DNA of 46,131 nt from Acidobacteriota bacterium (GTDB lineage Bacteria; Acidobacteriota; UBA6911), in the NCBI GenBank assembly GCA_016929335.1, contig JAFGIY010000157.1, positions 1-46,131 of the forward strand, given 5' to 3'. The notes beneath the pieces are model-generated. The model searched no databases. It was not told the origin of the DNA and saw only the letters and a list, made by a program, of their open reading frames with translations. Shown here in pieces: positions 36,336 through 45,396 of this stretch. The position numbers and the translations under genes are program-made. Position 1 is the stretch's first letter. Each line of letters opens with the position of its first letter.

Positions 36336-37490
36336 ATGCGGTTCAAGACACTGCCGATATTCCTGGCATTCTTTCTGATGGGACTCGCGGATGCCATGGG
36401 CCCCATGTCGGATGGCGTGAAAAAGCAGTACGAACTCAGTAATCTGGTCGCCACACTGCTGCCGTTCTTTGTATTCATCGCGTTCGCCATCTTCAGCATC
36501 CCCGGCGGGCTTCTGGCTGCAAGGATCGGAAAGAAGAAGCTGCTGCTTTTGGGACTCGGACTCAATGCCCTGGCACTGCTTGTCCCGTCGCTTCAAATGC
36601 CGAGTTTCGCCCTTCTGCTCGGCTGCATTTTCATTCTCGGAATCGGCACCACTTTTCTTCAGGTCGCCGGCAATCCCATCATGCGCGATGTGAGTCCCGA
36701 GGGCGCTTACAGCCGGAACCTCAGTTTCGCGCAAGGCATCAAGGGCATCGGCAGCACCCTCTCAACATATGTGGTAACCACCATGACCGGTCTTGCTCTC
36801 TTCGCAGGCATGGGATGGAGAGGCGCATTTCCGATGTTTTTTGTGCTCATGGCGCTGGCCTTTCTGTTCGTCGCTACGATGAAGATCCAGGAAGCCAAAG
36901 CGGATAAACCGCCGAGCCTGGAATCCTGTCTCAGCCTTCTGAAAGAGCCTGTTTTTCTGTTTGCCGTCATCGGCATCTTTCTTTATGTCGGCGCCGAGTC
37001 CTGTATGGGACGTTTTCTCAGTCCCACCCTGCAGTCTTTCGGCATGGACGTCAAGGCTGCCAGCAAATGGGGGCCTACTCTTTTCCTGTTGATGCTCACG
37101 ATCGGCAGGATCCTGGGCGGCGCGATTCTTGCCGTGATGAGTCCGCGCAGCTGCTTTCGCCTGTCGGCGCTGCTGGGAGTTCTGAGCGCCGCGGTTTTAA
37201 TGACGGGAGTCTCCAGCCTGGCGATCCCCGCCGTCATCGCAGCCGGCCTGGGATTTGCCAACATCTGGCCGATGCTCTTCTCCATTACGATTGAAAACAA
37301 ACCGGAATGCGCAAACGAACTCAGCGGCCTGATGTGCATGGCGATTTCCGGCGGTGCGATCCTGCCGTTGCTGATGGCGCAGCTCGTTGATTTGAAGTGG
37401 GGGCCCATGGCCTTTATCGTTCCCGTCGCATGTTTTCTATACCTGTTGGTGCTGTCGTTGGGAAAGGACCGGAAAGCGCAAACAGCCTGA
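36336..37490 (+). CDS. MFS sugar permease (FucP-like)
   Basis: The 384-residue protein has about twelve hydrophobic segments. LAARIGKKKLLLLGL lies between helices 2 and 3, and FLQVAGNPIMRDVSPEGAYSRNLSFAQGIKG in the N-half matches the fucose/glucose permease branch (FGHS family) of the major facilitator superfamily. It likely imports a hexose or uronate released by the GH3 enzyme. GAAGGAGA precedes ATG 36336. It lies 50 nt after uxaC and is probably co-transcribed. Substrate cannot be fixed from sequence. Confidence 0.85.
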   Translation: MRFKTLPIFLAFFLMGLADAMGPMSDGVKKQYELSNLVATLLPFFVFIAFAIFSIPGGLLAARIGKKKLLLLGLGLNALALLVPSLQMPSFALLLGCIFILGIGTTFLQVAGNPIMRDVSPEGAYSRNLSFAQGIKGIGSTLSTYVVTTMTGLALFAGMGWRGAFPMFFVLMALAFLFVATMKIQEAKADKPPSLESCLSLLKEPVFLFAVIGIFLYVGAESCMGRFLSPTLQSFGMDVKAASKWGPTLFLLMLTIGRILGGAILAVMSPRSCFRLSALLGVLSAAVLMTGVSSLAIPAVIAAGLGFANIWPMLFSITIENKPECANELSGLMCMAISGGAILPLLMAQLVDLKWGPMAFIVPVACFLYLLVLSLGKDRKAQTA

Positions 37491-37624
37491 TCGCGGCAAA
37501 ATATATAATTCGGAATGAAAGCTCAGGAGAGATCTCAACCGGTATTCAAATCGCTCCTGACATGGTGCTCGCGCCTTCACGCTGAATTCTCTATATTGAA
37601 TTCTGATTTTCCAGGAGCAATCCG

Positions 37625-38734
37625 ATGGACCTGAAACTCGACAAACGAATCGTGATGACTCTCGATGCGGGCGGAACGAATTTCCGTTTCTCGGCAATCC
37701 GCGGGGGCGAACCGGTGACCGAAACCATTGCGATGCCATCCAACGGCGACAACCTTGATCAATGCCTGACCAACATTGTCGAAGGATTTGCGCGCATTCG
37801 GGATTTATGCCCTGAACTGCCGGCGGCAATCAGTTTCGCTTTCCCCGGTCCGGCGGACTATCCTAAAGGCATAATCGGCGATCTTGGCAATCTTCCCGGA
37901 TTCAGAGGCGGCATCGCGCTCGGTCCAATGCTCGAAGATCGGTTCAGCGTTCCGGCCTTCATCAACAACGACGGAGACCTGTTTGTTTACGGAGAAGCGA
38001 TTTCAGGTTTCCTCCCCTATGTCAACGGCCTGCTTGAAAAAGCCGGAAGCCAGAAGCGCTTCAAAAACCTCTTCGGCGTGACTCTGGGAACAGGCTTCGG
38101 GGGAGGAATCGTGCTGGACGGCGATCTGCTGGCAGGCGACAACTCGATCTCCGGAGAGGCGTGGCTGCTTCGAAACAAGCTGGATCCGGGCATGAACGCT
38201 GAGGAAGGCGCGAGCATTCGTGCCGTGCGCCGGGTGTATGCGGAGAAGGCCGGAATTTCGTTTCATGACGCTCCCGAACCCAAAGACATCTGCGAAATCG
38301 GATTGGGCAATACGCCCGGGAATAAATCGGCTGCACAGGAAGCATTCCGCCGTATGGGAGAAGTTGTCGGCGATGCGATGGGAAATGCGCTGACTCTGGT
38401 GGACGGCCTGGCCGTCATCGGCGGAGGCATCTCCGCCGCATGGCCCCTCTTTCTGCCCGCCATAGTTGAAGAGCTGAACAGCTCATACACGGGACCGGAT
38501 GGGAGGAAATTCAGGCGCCTGGCCTCAAAGGCGTTTAATCTTGAAGATCCCGGGCAGCTGGAAGCGTTTCTCGCAGGCGAAACGCGGGAGATCACCATTC
38601 CGGGCAGCCGTAAGAGAATGGCTTACGACCCGCTGCAACGCATCGGCGTCGGCATCTCGCGCCTGGGCACCACGGAAGCCGTTGCCATCGGCGCCTGCGC
38701 CTTCGCCCTAAATAAACTAGACTCAAAATTTTAG
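37625..38734 (+). CDS. ROK-family sugar kinase
   Basis: The 369-residue protein has the ATP/phosphate motif LDAGGTNFRF near residue 12, the sugar site NNDGDLFVYGEA, and GTGFGGGIVLDGDLLAG. It also has the late ADVIGGGI-like motif LAVIGGGISAAWPLF. The usual ROK zinc motif (CxCGxxGCxE) is absent, which occurs in some glucokinase and allose-kinase branches. It probably phosphorylates a hexose taken up by the neighbouring permease. CAGGAG precedes ATG 37625. The last codons overlap an AT-rich inverted repeat (38719-38739) that continues into AGTCTTCGAGCC-type repeat sequence. Confidence 0.85.
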   Translation: MDLKLDKRIVMTLDAGGTNFRFSAIRGGEPVTETIAMPSNGDNLDQCLTNIVEGFARIRDLCPELPAAISFAFPGPADYPKGIIGDLGNLPGFRGGIALGPMLEDRFSVPAFINNDGDLFVYGEAISGFLPYVNGLLEKAGSQKRFKNLFGVTLGTGFGGGIVLDGDLLAGDNSISGEAWLLRNKLDPGMNAEEGASIRAVRRVYAEKAGISFHDAPEPKDICEIGLGNTPGNKSAAQEAFRRMGEVVGDAMGNALTLVDGLAVIGGGISAAWPLFLPAIVEELNSSYTGPDGRKFRRLASKAFNLEDPGQLEAFLAGETREITIPGSRKRMAYDPLQRIGVGISRLGTTEAVAIGACAFALNKLDSKF

Positions 38735-38760
38735 AGTCTTCGAGCCTTTGAGCCTTGGAG
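38719..38760. repeat. Inverted repeat plus GAGCCTT near-tandem units
   Basis: AGACTC and GAGTCT flank AAAATTTT at the end of the ROK gene. The following GAGTCTTCGAGCCTTTGAGC carries 8-nt near-repeats. The string AGTCTTCGAG recurs in the terminator at 40142-40180, so both ends of the intervening gene carry related sequence. Confidence 0.6.
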
Positions 38761-38799
38761 TTATTAAAAATTAATATTGTTTTAAAGGAGGCAGGTAAT

Positions 38800-40131
38800 A
38801 TGTCGGGAAAACCGGAGAATTGGAAATCGCTTTCTGCAGAAGAAAAAAGAAAACTGAGACTGGATGCCTGGGTTCGCGGAGACGGAATCAAGTTCGAGAA
38901 TCCCGAAGCTCAGGCGAAATACAGAGAACGCGCGACAAGATTCAGAACCGCATTGGAACTGGGAATTCCCGATCGGGTTCCGGTGGCAGGATTGGGTGGC
39001 GCTTTCGTCTATCGACGCGTCGGCGTTCAGCAAAAATCGACGATGTATGACGGATGGGCGGAGGCCGCGAAAGCCGTGATCAAGTTCCAGCAGGATTTAC
39101 GGCCGGACAGCATGACGGCCACATTCATGATGTCGGGCGCTTCCATGGAATTTCTCGGCCAGAGCAATATGAAATGGGCGGGCTGTGGTCTTCCCGACGA
39201 CGTTCAGTACCAGTATCTGGAACAGGAATACATGAAGGCCGATGAATATGACCACTTTCTCCTGGATCCCTCCGATTACGTAACACGCAAATTTCTTCCG
39301 CGCATGTATACCGGTCTGAAAGGATTGCAGAAGATGCCCTGGTTCGGAGCCGACGGCATACAGATCGGCGGAAGAGTTATCGGGGCTTTCATGAACCCGG
39401 AGGTGCAGGAAGCCATCGCAATCATGAAGAAGGCCGCCGAGATGTCCATGATTCCGGCAAAGATATCGATGGAAGCGGGAAACAAGATCCTCGCAATGGG
39501 CTTTCCGAGATTGTTTATGGGATTCGGCGCGGCACCCTTTGATGTGCTGGGAGACACGCTGCGAGGCACACGCGGAGTTATGACGGATCTGTACCGCTGC
39601 CCGGATAAAGTGCTCAAAACCTGCGAAAAGATCCTTGACCTCACTCCCATCCCCGATATTCCGATCGGCGAACCTCCATTGATAATGATGCCGCTCCACA
39701 AGGGAGATGACAGCCACATCTCGCTTAAACAATTCGAGAAATTCTACTGGCCGACATTCAAGCAGCTGATGCTGAACATGATCGATGATGGACTGATTCC
39801 TGCGCCCTTCGCAGAAGGGGTATACACACAGCGGCTGCGGCATCTCACGGAGCTTCCGAAGGCATCGGTCCTGTGGTTCTTCGACCGGACGGACATGCAC
39901 AAAGCCAAGGACATCCTGGGTGGACACAGCCCCATTATGGGGAACGTCCCCATCACCTTGATCGCGACCGGCACGCCCGAACAAATCAAGGCCTGCTGCA
40001 AGGATCTGATCGATTATGTCGGCAAGGGAGGCGGTTACATTCTCTGCTCGGGAACTCAGCTGGATGATGCAAAGGAAGAAAACGTCCGCGCTATGATCGA
40101 TTTCACCAAGGAATACGGAGTCTATAAGTAG
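38800..40131 (+). CDS. Uroporphyrinogen decarboxylase-family protein (corrinoid methyltransferase type)
   Basis: The product is 443 residues, starting at ATG 38800 behind AAAGGAGG. It shows the URO-D fold pattern: LGIPDRVPVAGLGG near the N-terminus, DVLGDTLRGTRGVMTDLYRCPDKVLK, SLKQFEKFYWPTFKQLM, and GNVPITLIATGTPEQIKACC and YILCSGTQLDDAKEENV at the C-terminus. It is not a haem-pathway HemE. Such proteins (MtaA/MtbA/CmuA relatives) transfer methyl groups between corrinoid proteins and thiols or folates. It is a paralogue of the product of 42476-43711. No corrinoid protein is adjacent, so the substrate is open. Confidence 0.82.
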   Translation: MSGKPENWKSLSAEEKRKLRLDAWVRGDGIKFENPEAQAKYRERATRFRTALELGIPDRVPVAGLGGAFVYRRVGVQQKSTMYDGWAEAAKAVIKFQQDLRPDSMTATFMMSGASMEFLGQSNMKWAGCGLPDDVQYQYLEQEYMKADEYDHFLLDPSDYVTRKFLPRMYTGLKGLQKMPWFGADGIQIGGRVIGAFMNPEVQEAIAIMKKAAEMSMIPAKISMEAGNKILAMGFPRLFMGFGAAPFDVLGDTLRGTRGVMTDLYRCPDKVLKTCEKILDLTPIPDIPIGEPPLIMMPLHKGDDSHISLKQFEKFYWPTFKQLMLNMIDDGLIPAPFAEGVYTQRLRHLTELPKASVLWFFDRTDMHKAKDILGGHSPIMGNVPITLIATGTPEQIKACCKDLIDYVGKGGGYILCSGTQLDDAKEENVRAMIDFTKEYGVYK

Positions 40132-40141
40132 CTTTTTGAAT

Positions 40142-40180
40142 CCCGGAGTCTTCGAGTGATTAAAACTCGAAGACTCCGGG
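40142..40180. terminator. Bidirectional terminator with perfect 16-bp arms
   Basis: The arms CCCGGAGTCTTCGAGT and ACTCGAAGACTCCGGG surround a 7-nt loop, with TTCCTTT on one side and pyrimidine-poor sequence on the other. It lies between the convergent UroD-family and serine acetyltransferase genes and can serve both. Confidence 0.88.
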
Positions 40181-40185
40181 TTCCT

Positions 40186-41100
40186 TTATCGCCGTTTGGG
40201 TCTGCGTCGCGGAGACTGAGAGATCGAGCTGTCGGGAGGGACACTCTCTGTTAGCCAGACGTTTCCTCCGATTACCGAACGCGCTCCAATCGTAATCCTG
40301 CCCAGGATCGTTGCACCGGCGTAAATGACGACGTCATCCTCTATAATCGGGTGCCGGTCGATTCCCTTGATGGGATTGCCGTGCTCATCCAGCGGGAAGC
40401 TCTTGGCGCCGAGAGTGACGCCCTGGTAGATGCGCACTCGATTGCCGATGACGGCCGTCTCGCCGATGACCACTCCGGTACCGTGATCGATGAAGAACTT
40501 GCTTCCTATTCGGGCGCCCGGATGGATGTCAATCCCGGTAGTGCTGTGCGCATCCTCGCTGATGATACGGGGAATCACCGGGACCCCAAGGACATACAGC
40601 TCGTGTGCAATCCGATGATTAGTTATCGCAAAAACTCCCGGATAGCACAGGATTGTCTCGCCGGGGCTTTTGGCTGCAGGGTCTCCTTCATACGCCGCCT
40701 GAACATCTTCGCCGAGCATAAGCATGACATCGGGAATTCTTTCCAGGAACATGCGGGTAATATTTTCCGCTCGCAGATTGCATTTCTTTTCGTCGCCTTC
40801 ATCCTCGCAGCGGAAGCAGAATCCGCGTTTGATCTGTTCACGAAGATTGAGGGCAATGAGATCCAGAATCGCACCGACATGAAACCCGATGCCTTCATCG
40901 CTGAACTCTGAAAGATGGAAGTAACCCGGGAAAAGAATGGACCGGAGTTGTTGCATGATTTTGAGACAGCTGGATCGAGACGGCAGCTCGATTTTGCATT
41001 CCTTCGCGGGCTGCTGCGTACGAAACGAAAGCTTCTGGCTCACTACCATCATGCGGTTGACGATCGGCGTTATTGAAAAATTTTGCGGATTATCCAACAT
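40186..41100 (-). CDS. cysE: Serine O-acetyltransferase (long EpsC/SatA type)
   Basis: The 304-residue protein has an N-terminal helical region (about 1-165) longer than enterobacterial CysE. A left-handed beta-helix of hexapeptide repeats follows, with the catalytic segments DAHSTTGIDIHPGARIG, FIDHGTGVVIGETAVIG and RVRIYQGVTLGAKSFP. It makes O-acetylserine for cysteine synthesis, and the usual partner CysK is not in the window. ATG 41100 has GAGGAGG upstream. The C-terminus SPRRRPKRR is basic and lacks the usual hydrophobic Ile end that binds CysK, so complex formation may differ. Confidence 0.92.
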   Translation of the reverse strand: MLDNPQNFSITPIVNRMMVVSQKLSFRTQQPAKECKIELPSRSSCLKIMQQLRSILFPGYFHLSEFSDEGIGFHVGAILDLIALNLREQIKRGFCFRCEDEGDEKKCNLRAENITRMFLERIPDVMLMLGEDVQAAYEGDPAAKSPGETILCYPGVFAITNHRIAHELYVLGVPVIPRIISEDAHSTTGIDIHPGARIGSKFFIDHGTGVVIGETAVIGNRVRIYQGVTLGAKSFPLDEHGNPIKGIDRHPIIEDDVVIYAGATILGRITIGARSVIGGNVWLTESVPPDSSISQSPRRRPKRR

Positions 41101-41270
41101 TTTTCCTCCTCAGGCGATGCTCCATAAGAATAGCATGCCGGAGAAATTTCCGCGATGGACCCAAATCTGCGGGACACGGCTTCCCATGGGGATGCCGGTT
41201 TCAGAGAGTACATCCGATCTGATGAAATTGAATCCAGATCCCGATTCAGGCGGGCATGCGTTGAATCACA

Positions 41271-41485
41271 GGACTTTTTCAAAACTCAACGATGGGGTTG
41301 ATAATCGTGGTGGCGATGACGCAATCTGCATAAGCAAAGATTTCCATGTGGGTCGCGGCTGAAGCCGCGACGCGCAATAAAACCCATGTGTAAGAGATAT
41401 TTATGCCTGATCCTCATGTCGCGGCTGATGCCGCGACCCACATGCTTTAAGGCGTGCCTGATTGAATCGAGTTTTGAGACAGTCC
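41271..41485. mobile_element. MITE-like element enclosing BIME copy B
   Basis: The imperfect terminal inverted repeats GGACTTTTTCAAAACTC (41271) and GAGTTTTGAGACAGTCC (to 41485) enclose a 133-nt core (41312-41444). The core is homologous to 29338-29484 and has two opposed GTCGCGGCT palindromes. It lies in the 445-nt gap between cysE and the zinc-ribbon gene and has no coding capacity. No clear target-site duplication was found, so mobility is an inference. The remaining 170 nt of the gap nearest cysE show only its ribosome binding site. Confidence 0.6.
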
Positions 41486-41545
41486 CTAAAGGCCTGCTCC
41501 ACAGGCTGAAACCCCGACCAATATGATCCTTCGTCGACCCGGATT

Positions 41546-42439
41546 TTACTTGCCTTCGAATGTCAGATTAATGGATGTGCCTTCGGTACCGGGCATGACC
41601 GTAATATTGGCTTTCCTCTGATTTGCATCATTCACGGCGGACAGTATGGTCATGGGTCCCTGGCCGGGGATCTGATTCGACGTCTTTTCAATCTGGAATC
41701 CCGCGCTTCTCAGAGCGTTCTCATAAAAGGCCGCCACTGCCTGAGCGGAATCGTTTGATAGGAAAGTGGACGAACCGGCATCGCCCTGTTCTGAATAGAA
41801 ATCGGCACCTCCGCCGGCCTTCGCTCCGGGATAGGCAGGCAGCCAGCCCGGCAATCTGCCTGCATTGGCGCCTATGTGCATCGAGCCTTCCGAAGATTGT
41901 ATATCCAGAGTGGCGCGGTCTCCTTCCCCTTGGCTTTGAATCTCCACTCTTTGATTATCATCGCCCAAAAACACAACTTTGCCGTTCTTAGCTTCCTTTA
42001 AATCCATGGTCAGGGTTTTGCCGGTTTCTTTATCCCGGACCCGAATAATGCCTTTATCCTCATCCACGGAGAGGACCTCGATATTGGGGTTTGACGTAGC
42101 AATCATCTTCGCTACTGCCAGTCCCGGGTCTTTCTGCATAAGGCCGATATCGAGCCCGGTCTTCTTCGCAAGGAATATGCCTGTGGAGAAGAGAACGATC
42201 ACGGCTATGACGATCAGCGCCAGGCATCCGCCCAGAATCCAGAAGATGAAGCGGCCTTTCTTGGGCGCTTGTGCGGGCGGGGGCGGGATCGAAACCGGCG
42301 ACGCGGCATGAGGGACCTGCGGAGGCGGAGCGCTGGGCGGAGGCGGAGGAACGGCCCCTCCCTGAGCTTCCACTTTGGCGCCGCACTTAGTACAAAAAGT
42401 TCCTTCAACGGGTGATCCGCAATTCGTACAGAAAGCCAT
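41546..42439 (-). CDS. Zinc-ribbon membrane-anchored protein
   Basis: The product is 297 residues: a zinc ribbon at the N-terminus (Cys4, 7, 16, 19 in FCTNCGSPVEGTFCTKCG), a Pro-rich spacer (about 28-60), one transmembrane helix (about 67-90; FWILGGCLALIVIAVIVLFS), then an extracytoplasmic region of about 200 residues. That region has a domain with AVAAFYENALRSAGFQIEK, as seen in several acidobacterial surface proteins. Function is unknown. The topology (ribbon inside, domain outside) suggests a sensor or scaffold. It lies directly downstream of the second UroD-family gene on the same strand, 36 nt apart, so the two may be co-transcribed. Confidence 0.78.
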   Translation of the reverse strand: MAFCTNCGSPVEGTFCTKCGAKVEAQGGAVPPPPPSAPPPQVPHAASPVSIPPPPAQAPKKGRFIFWILGGCLALIVIAVIVLFSTGIFLAKKTGLDIGLMQKDPGLAVAKMIATSNPNIEVLSVDEDKGIIRVRDKETGKTLTMDLKEAKNGKVVFLGDDNQRVEIQSQGEGDRATLDIQSSEGSMHIGANAGRLPGWLPAYPGAKAGGGADFYSEQGDAGSSTFLSNDSAQAVAAFYENALRSAGFQIEKTSNQIPGQGPMTILSAVNDANQRKANITVMPGTEGTSINLTFEGK

Positions 42440-42475
42440 AGAAACCTCCTTGGGTACAAAGCCTAAGATTCAAGC

Positions 42476-43711
42476 CTATCGATACTTGCCGTACTCGCGC
42501 GTAAAATCGACCATGGCTTTCAGGTTTTCCGGTTTCACTTCATCCACAACCGAACCCGGGCCCACGATCAATCCGCCATCCTTTCCGACAACATCGATGA
42601 GCCACTTGCAGTACTTCTGAACCTCTTCAACACTGCCCATCTGTAATAAGGATGCCGGCACATTTCCCGAAATGCATACGCGGCCGCCCAGCGCTTTTTT
42701 CACCTTGGCCATATCCGACCGATCAAATCGGGCAATGACCTTTCCCTTCGGCAATTCCTGGAGATAATCAAGCCGCTGCGTATAATCACCTTCAAAAAAG
42801 ACTTCGGGCGTATATCCCGCATCCACAAGGGCGTTAACGAGCTTCATTAAATAAGGCCAATAGAACTGCTCAAACTGCTTGAGCGACATAAAGCCGTCCG
42901 CGCCGCGATGCAATGCAATGAAAGCCGTTGTGAACTCGGTGGCTTTCGGCCCTGTGGCGATTCGAGTGAGCGTCTGCCGTGAGATCTTTTCGATCGCAGC
43001 CATCAGCTTGTCGGGGCAGCGGTACATATCCAGCATGGCGCCGCGCATTCCCCGCAAGAAATCGGAGATCATATCGTAGGGCACCCCGCCGCCTGCCATT
43101 GCGGTACGTCCCGGGAAGCCGTTTTCGTTCAGCGCAATGAACATGTCCATGACCTGTTTCTGCCATTCCATCGCTTCGCGGGCTATTCCGGCTATCTTTT
43201 CCATCATATTGGCGAATTCGGGCGTGGCGAGGACATGGAACGGAAGCATCATCTGTATGGACTCGAGTGGGGGCAGTTTGGATAAAGGTTTCAGGAATCC
43301 ATATGTGCGGGGCAGAAGGCAACGGATATTGAAATCCGACTCATCGTTCAGGAAGAGGTCATACTCATCCGCTTTCATGTTTTCATTTTCCACGAACTGA
43401 TGCGAGGAATTGATGCCGACGCCGTGTCCCGGCCAGGCCATAGTCTTTGAATCCAGCGCTTCCATTACTTTGCCGGACTGTGTCGGAAAATACTCGCACC
43501 GGTCCGGCTGAAGCCATAGAGCGGCTTTAATGTAGGCATCCTTCCATTTCGGGAAATCGTAATAGGAATCCCTGTAAGTAAGGCCGGAAAACTTGGCCGG
43601 GAAATAACTCAGATGTACTGAAGTGGGTACCCTATCCGGAATTCTTAATTGCACAGCATCGATGTATCTTTTTTCTCTTTCGCGATAGAGCTGTTCAGTA
43701 GCCTTGTCCAT
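42476..43711 (-). CDS. Uroporphyrinogen decarboxylase-family protein, second copy
   Basis: The product is 411 residues. ATG 43711 with AAGGAG at 43720-43725 is preferred to a TTG two codons earlier. It is homologous along its length to the protein at 38800-40131: LRIPDRVPTSVHL, DFLRGMRGAMLDMYRCPDKL, SLKQFEQFYWPYLMKLV, YTQRLDYLQELPKGK, GNVPASLLQMGSVEEVQ. The same methyltransferase-type function is likely. The substrate-pocket regions differ (GPGSVV in place of CSGTQL at the C-terminus), suggesting different methyl donors. The two genes face each other across cysE and the MITE-like element. Confidence 0.8.
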   Translation of the reverse strand: MDKATEQLYREREKRYIDAVQLRIPDRVPTSVHLSYFPAKFSGLTYRDSYYDFPKWKDAYIKAALWLQPDRCEYFPTQSGKVMEALDSKTMAWPGHGVGINSSHQFVENENMKADEYDLFLNDESDFNIRCLLPRTYGFLKPLSKLPPLESIQMMLPFHVLATPEFANMMEKIAGIAREAMEWQKQVMDMFIALNENGFPGRTAMAGGGVPYDMISDFLRGMRGAMLDMYRCPDKLMAAIEKISRQTLTRIATGPKATEFTTAFIALHRGADGFMSLKQFEQFYWPYLMKLVNALVDAGYTPEVFFEGDYTQRLDYLQELPKGKVIARFDRSDMAKVKKALGGRVCISGNVPASLLQMGSVEEVQKYCKWLIDVVGKDGGLIVGPGSVVDEVKPENLKAMVDFTREYGKYR

Positions 43712-44282
43712 TTTCAATTCTCCTTACCGATTTCTGCTCTTCCTTTGAATTAACATTGGCTGATAAGAAAAGAAAAAAGCCTGTATGAAATCGCCACTAT
43801 ATCACAACGCCCACTCCGACAGATTGGAATTACCAAAGGGCAACTGACGATTAAAAGTACTGGATTGAGATCAACAAAAAACGGTCGATGTCCAAGTCAA
43901 GGTCCAAGTCCAGGTAATCAAGCCATATCTTTGATACTCCTCATTGTTGCGAATCAGGCAACACATGAATGTCGCATTTCAGGGGAATTCTTGGACTTCG
44001 ACCGTTTTTCCTCCTTCAAAATCAAGCCTTCCGCACTCTGCGCGTAATCTCTCGGTCTCTTCAAACCCATCTGCACTTGAATGCCTCGTTTCAGAGGAAT
44101 TGATGTTAATATGTCACACTTATCCTGTGTGGCCGCCGGATTTGCCGCACAGGTGATTGATTCAATTAATGCGTAATAGAGTCTTTATACGCTGCTTCTT
44201 TGCCATATCCAGAGAGGTGGTGTTTTGTAAAATGAATGGGCGCCTGCATTAAGCCGGCAGCAGCCCGCGACAGGAGTCAAGC
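43712..44282. other. Intergenic region with a 20-bp long-range inverted repeat
   Basis: No supported gene lies in this 571-nt divergent gap. Arms at 43876-43895 (AAAAACGGTCGATGTCCAAG) and 43990-44009 are complementary at 19 of 20 positions. Just inside the left arm is a run of near-repeats of GTCCAA/GTCAAG/GTCCAG (43889-43914), of the same style as the other unit-built stem-loops. On the minus strand TATAGT near 43794-43799 could be a -10 for the UroD-family gene, but no good -35 was found. Confidence 0.6.
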
Positions 44283-45395
44283 GTGGTTTCAAGTACTGCA
44301 TGGATACCTTTTGATCTGTTGGAAGCATTTATGGTGGACGTCTTCAAAGGGACAGGGGTTCCCGATGCCGACGCCCGGGTCTGCGCAGAGGTGCTGATCA
44401 ACGCGGACAAGCGCGGCATCTATTCGCACGGCGTCGGCCGCTTGAAACCGATCTATTACGACAGGATCGTCAAAGGAAAAATCCAGCAGCCGGTTACCAG
44501 ATTCGAAGTGGTCCGCGACTGCAAATCCACGGCGGTTGTGGACGGGCACCATGGCATGGGAATGGTTATCGCCAAACGCTGTATGGAGATGGCCATCGAC
44601 AAAGCCCGCGAGCATGGCGTAGGTATGGTTGTAGCTCGAAATTCCACTCACTACGGCTACGCAGCACATTATCCGCTGATGGCCGTTAAAGCCGGCATGA
44701 TCGGGCTGACGGGAACGAATGCCCGCCCATCGATCGCTCCGACTCACGGCACGGAAAACATGCTGGGCACGAATCCGCTGGTCTTTGCAATGCCCACCGA
44801 TGAGCCATTCCCGTTCACCAACGACTATGCGACCTCCATCACGCAACGAGGGAAGATCGAGGAATATGCCCGGATGGGAGTGCGCTGCCCTGAGGGACTC
44901 GTGATCGACGAGGAGGGGAAAACGGAAACCGATCCGCAGAAGATCCTCGTCGACCTGGTCAAGGGAAAGAGCGCACTCACTCCGCTTGGCGGCCTGGACG
45001 AAGAGACAGGAAGCTATAAAGGATACGGATTCGCCACGGTTGTCGAGATTCTGTCGTCCGCGCTGCAGCAGGGATCGTTCCTGAAACGACTGAACGGCGT
45101 GAATGAGCAAGGCAAGCTCGTTCCCTATGCGCTGGGCCATTTCTTCCTGGCCATCGATATCGAATGCTTCATCGATGTCGAGTCCTTCAAAAAGACCACG
45201 GGCGATATCCTGCGCGGACTGCGCGCATCAAGAAAGCGGCCGGGTAAGGATCGGATTTACACCTGCGGCGAGAAAGAATACTACGCCTGGCAGCAAAACA
45301 AAGACAAAGGCGTCCCGGTGGATCCCAGCATTCAGCAGGAACTCTGCACCATGCGCGATGAGCAGAAGCTGCCTTACAAATTCCCGTTTGAATAA
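44283..45395 (+). CDS. Ldh2/malate dehydrogenase-family NAD(P)-dependent oxidoreductase
   Basis: The 370-residue protein belongs to the non-Rossmann L-sulfolactate/malate/lactate dehydrogenase family. Its signatures are DKRGIYSHGVGRL (catalytic His), VVARNSTHYGYAAHY, TGTNARPSIAPTHG, LGTNPLVFAMPTDEPFPF, and GYKGYGFATVVEILS-type sequence near 240. It oxidises a 2-hydroxy acid with NAD(P). GTG 44283 is taken as start because CAGGAG lies 6 nt upstream. The stop codon is followed at once by a unit-built stem-loop. Substrate (malate, lactate, ureidoglycolate or sulfolactate) is not decidable here. Confidence 0.88.
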   Translation: MVSSTAWIPFDLLEAFMVDVFKGTGVPDADARVCAEVLINADKRGIYSHGVGRLKPIYYDRIVKGKIQQPVTRFEVVRDCKSTAVVDGHHGMGMVIAKRCMEMAIDKAREHGVGMVVARNSTHYGYAAHYPLMAVKAGMIGLTGTNARPSIAPTHGTENMLGTNPLVFAMPTDEPFPFTNDYATSITQRGKIEEYARMGVRCPEGLVIDEEGKTETDPQKILVDLVKGKSALTPLGGLDEETGSYKGYGFATVVEILSSALQQGSFLKRLNGVNEQGKLVPYALGHFFLAIDIECFIDVESFKKTTGDILRGLRASRKRPGKDRIYTCGEKEYYAWQQNKDKGVPVDPSIQQELCTMRDEQKLPYKFPFE

Positions 45396-45396
45396 A

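Noticed and set aside
41271..41485. Complete insertion sequence
   Set aside because: It is only 215 nt and has no transposase frame. At most it is a MITE-like remnant.
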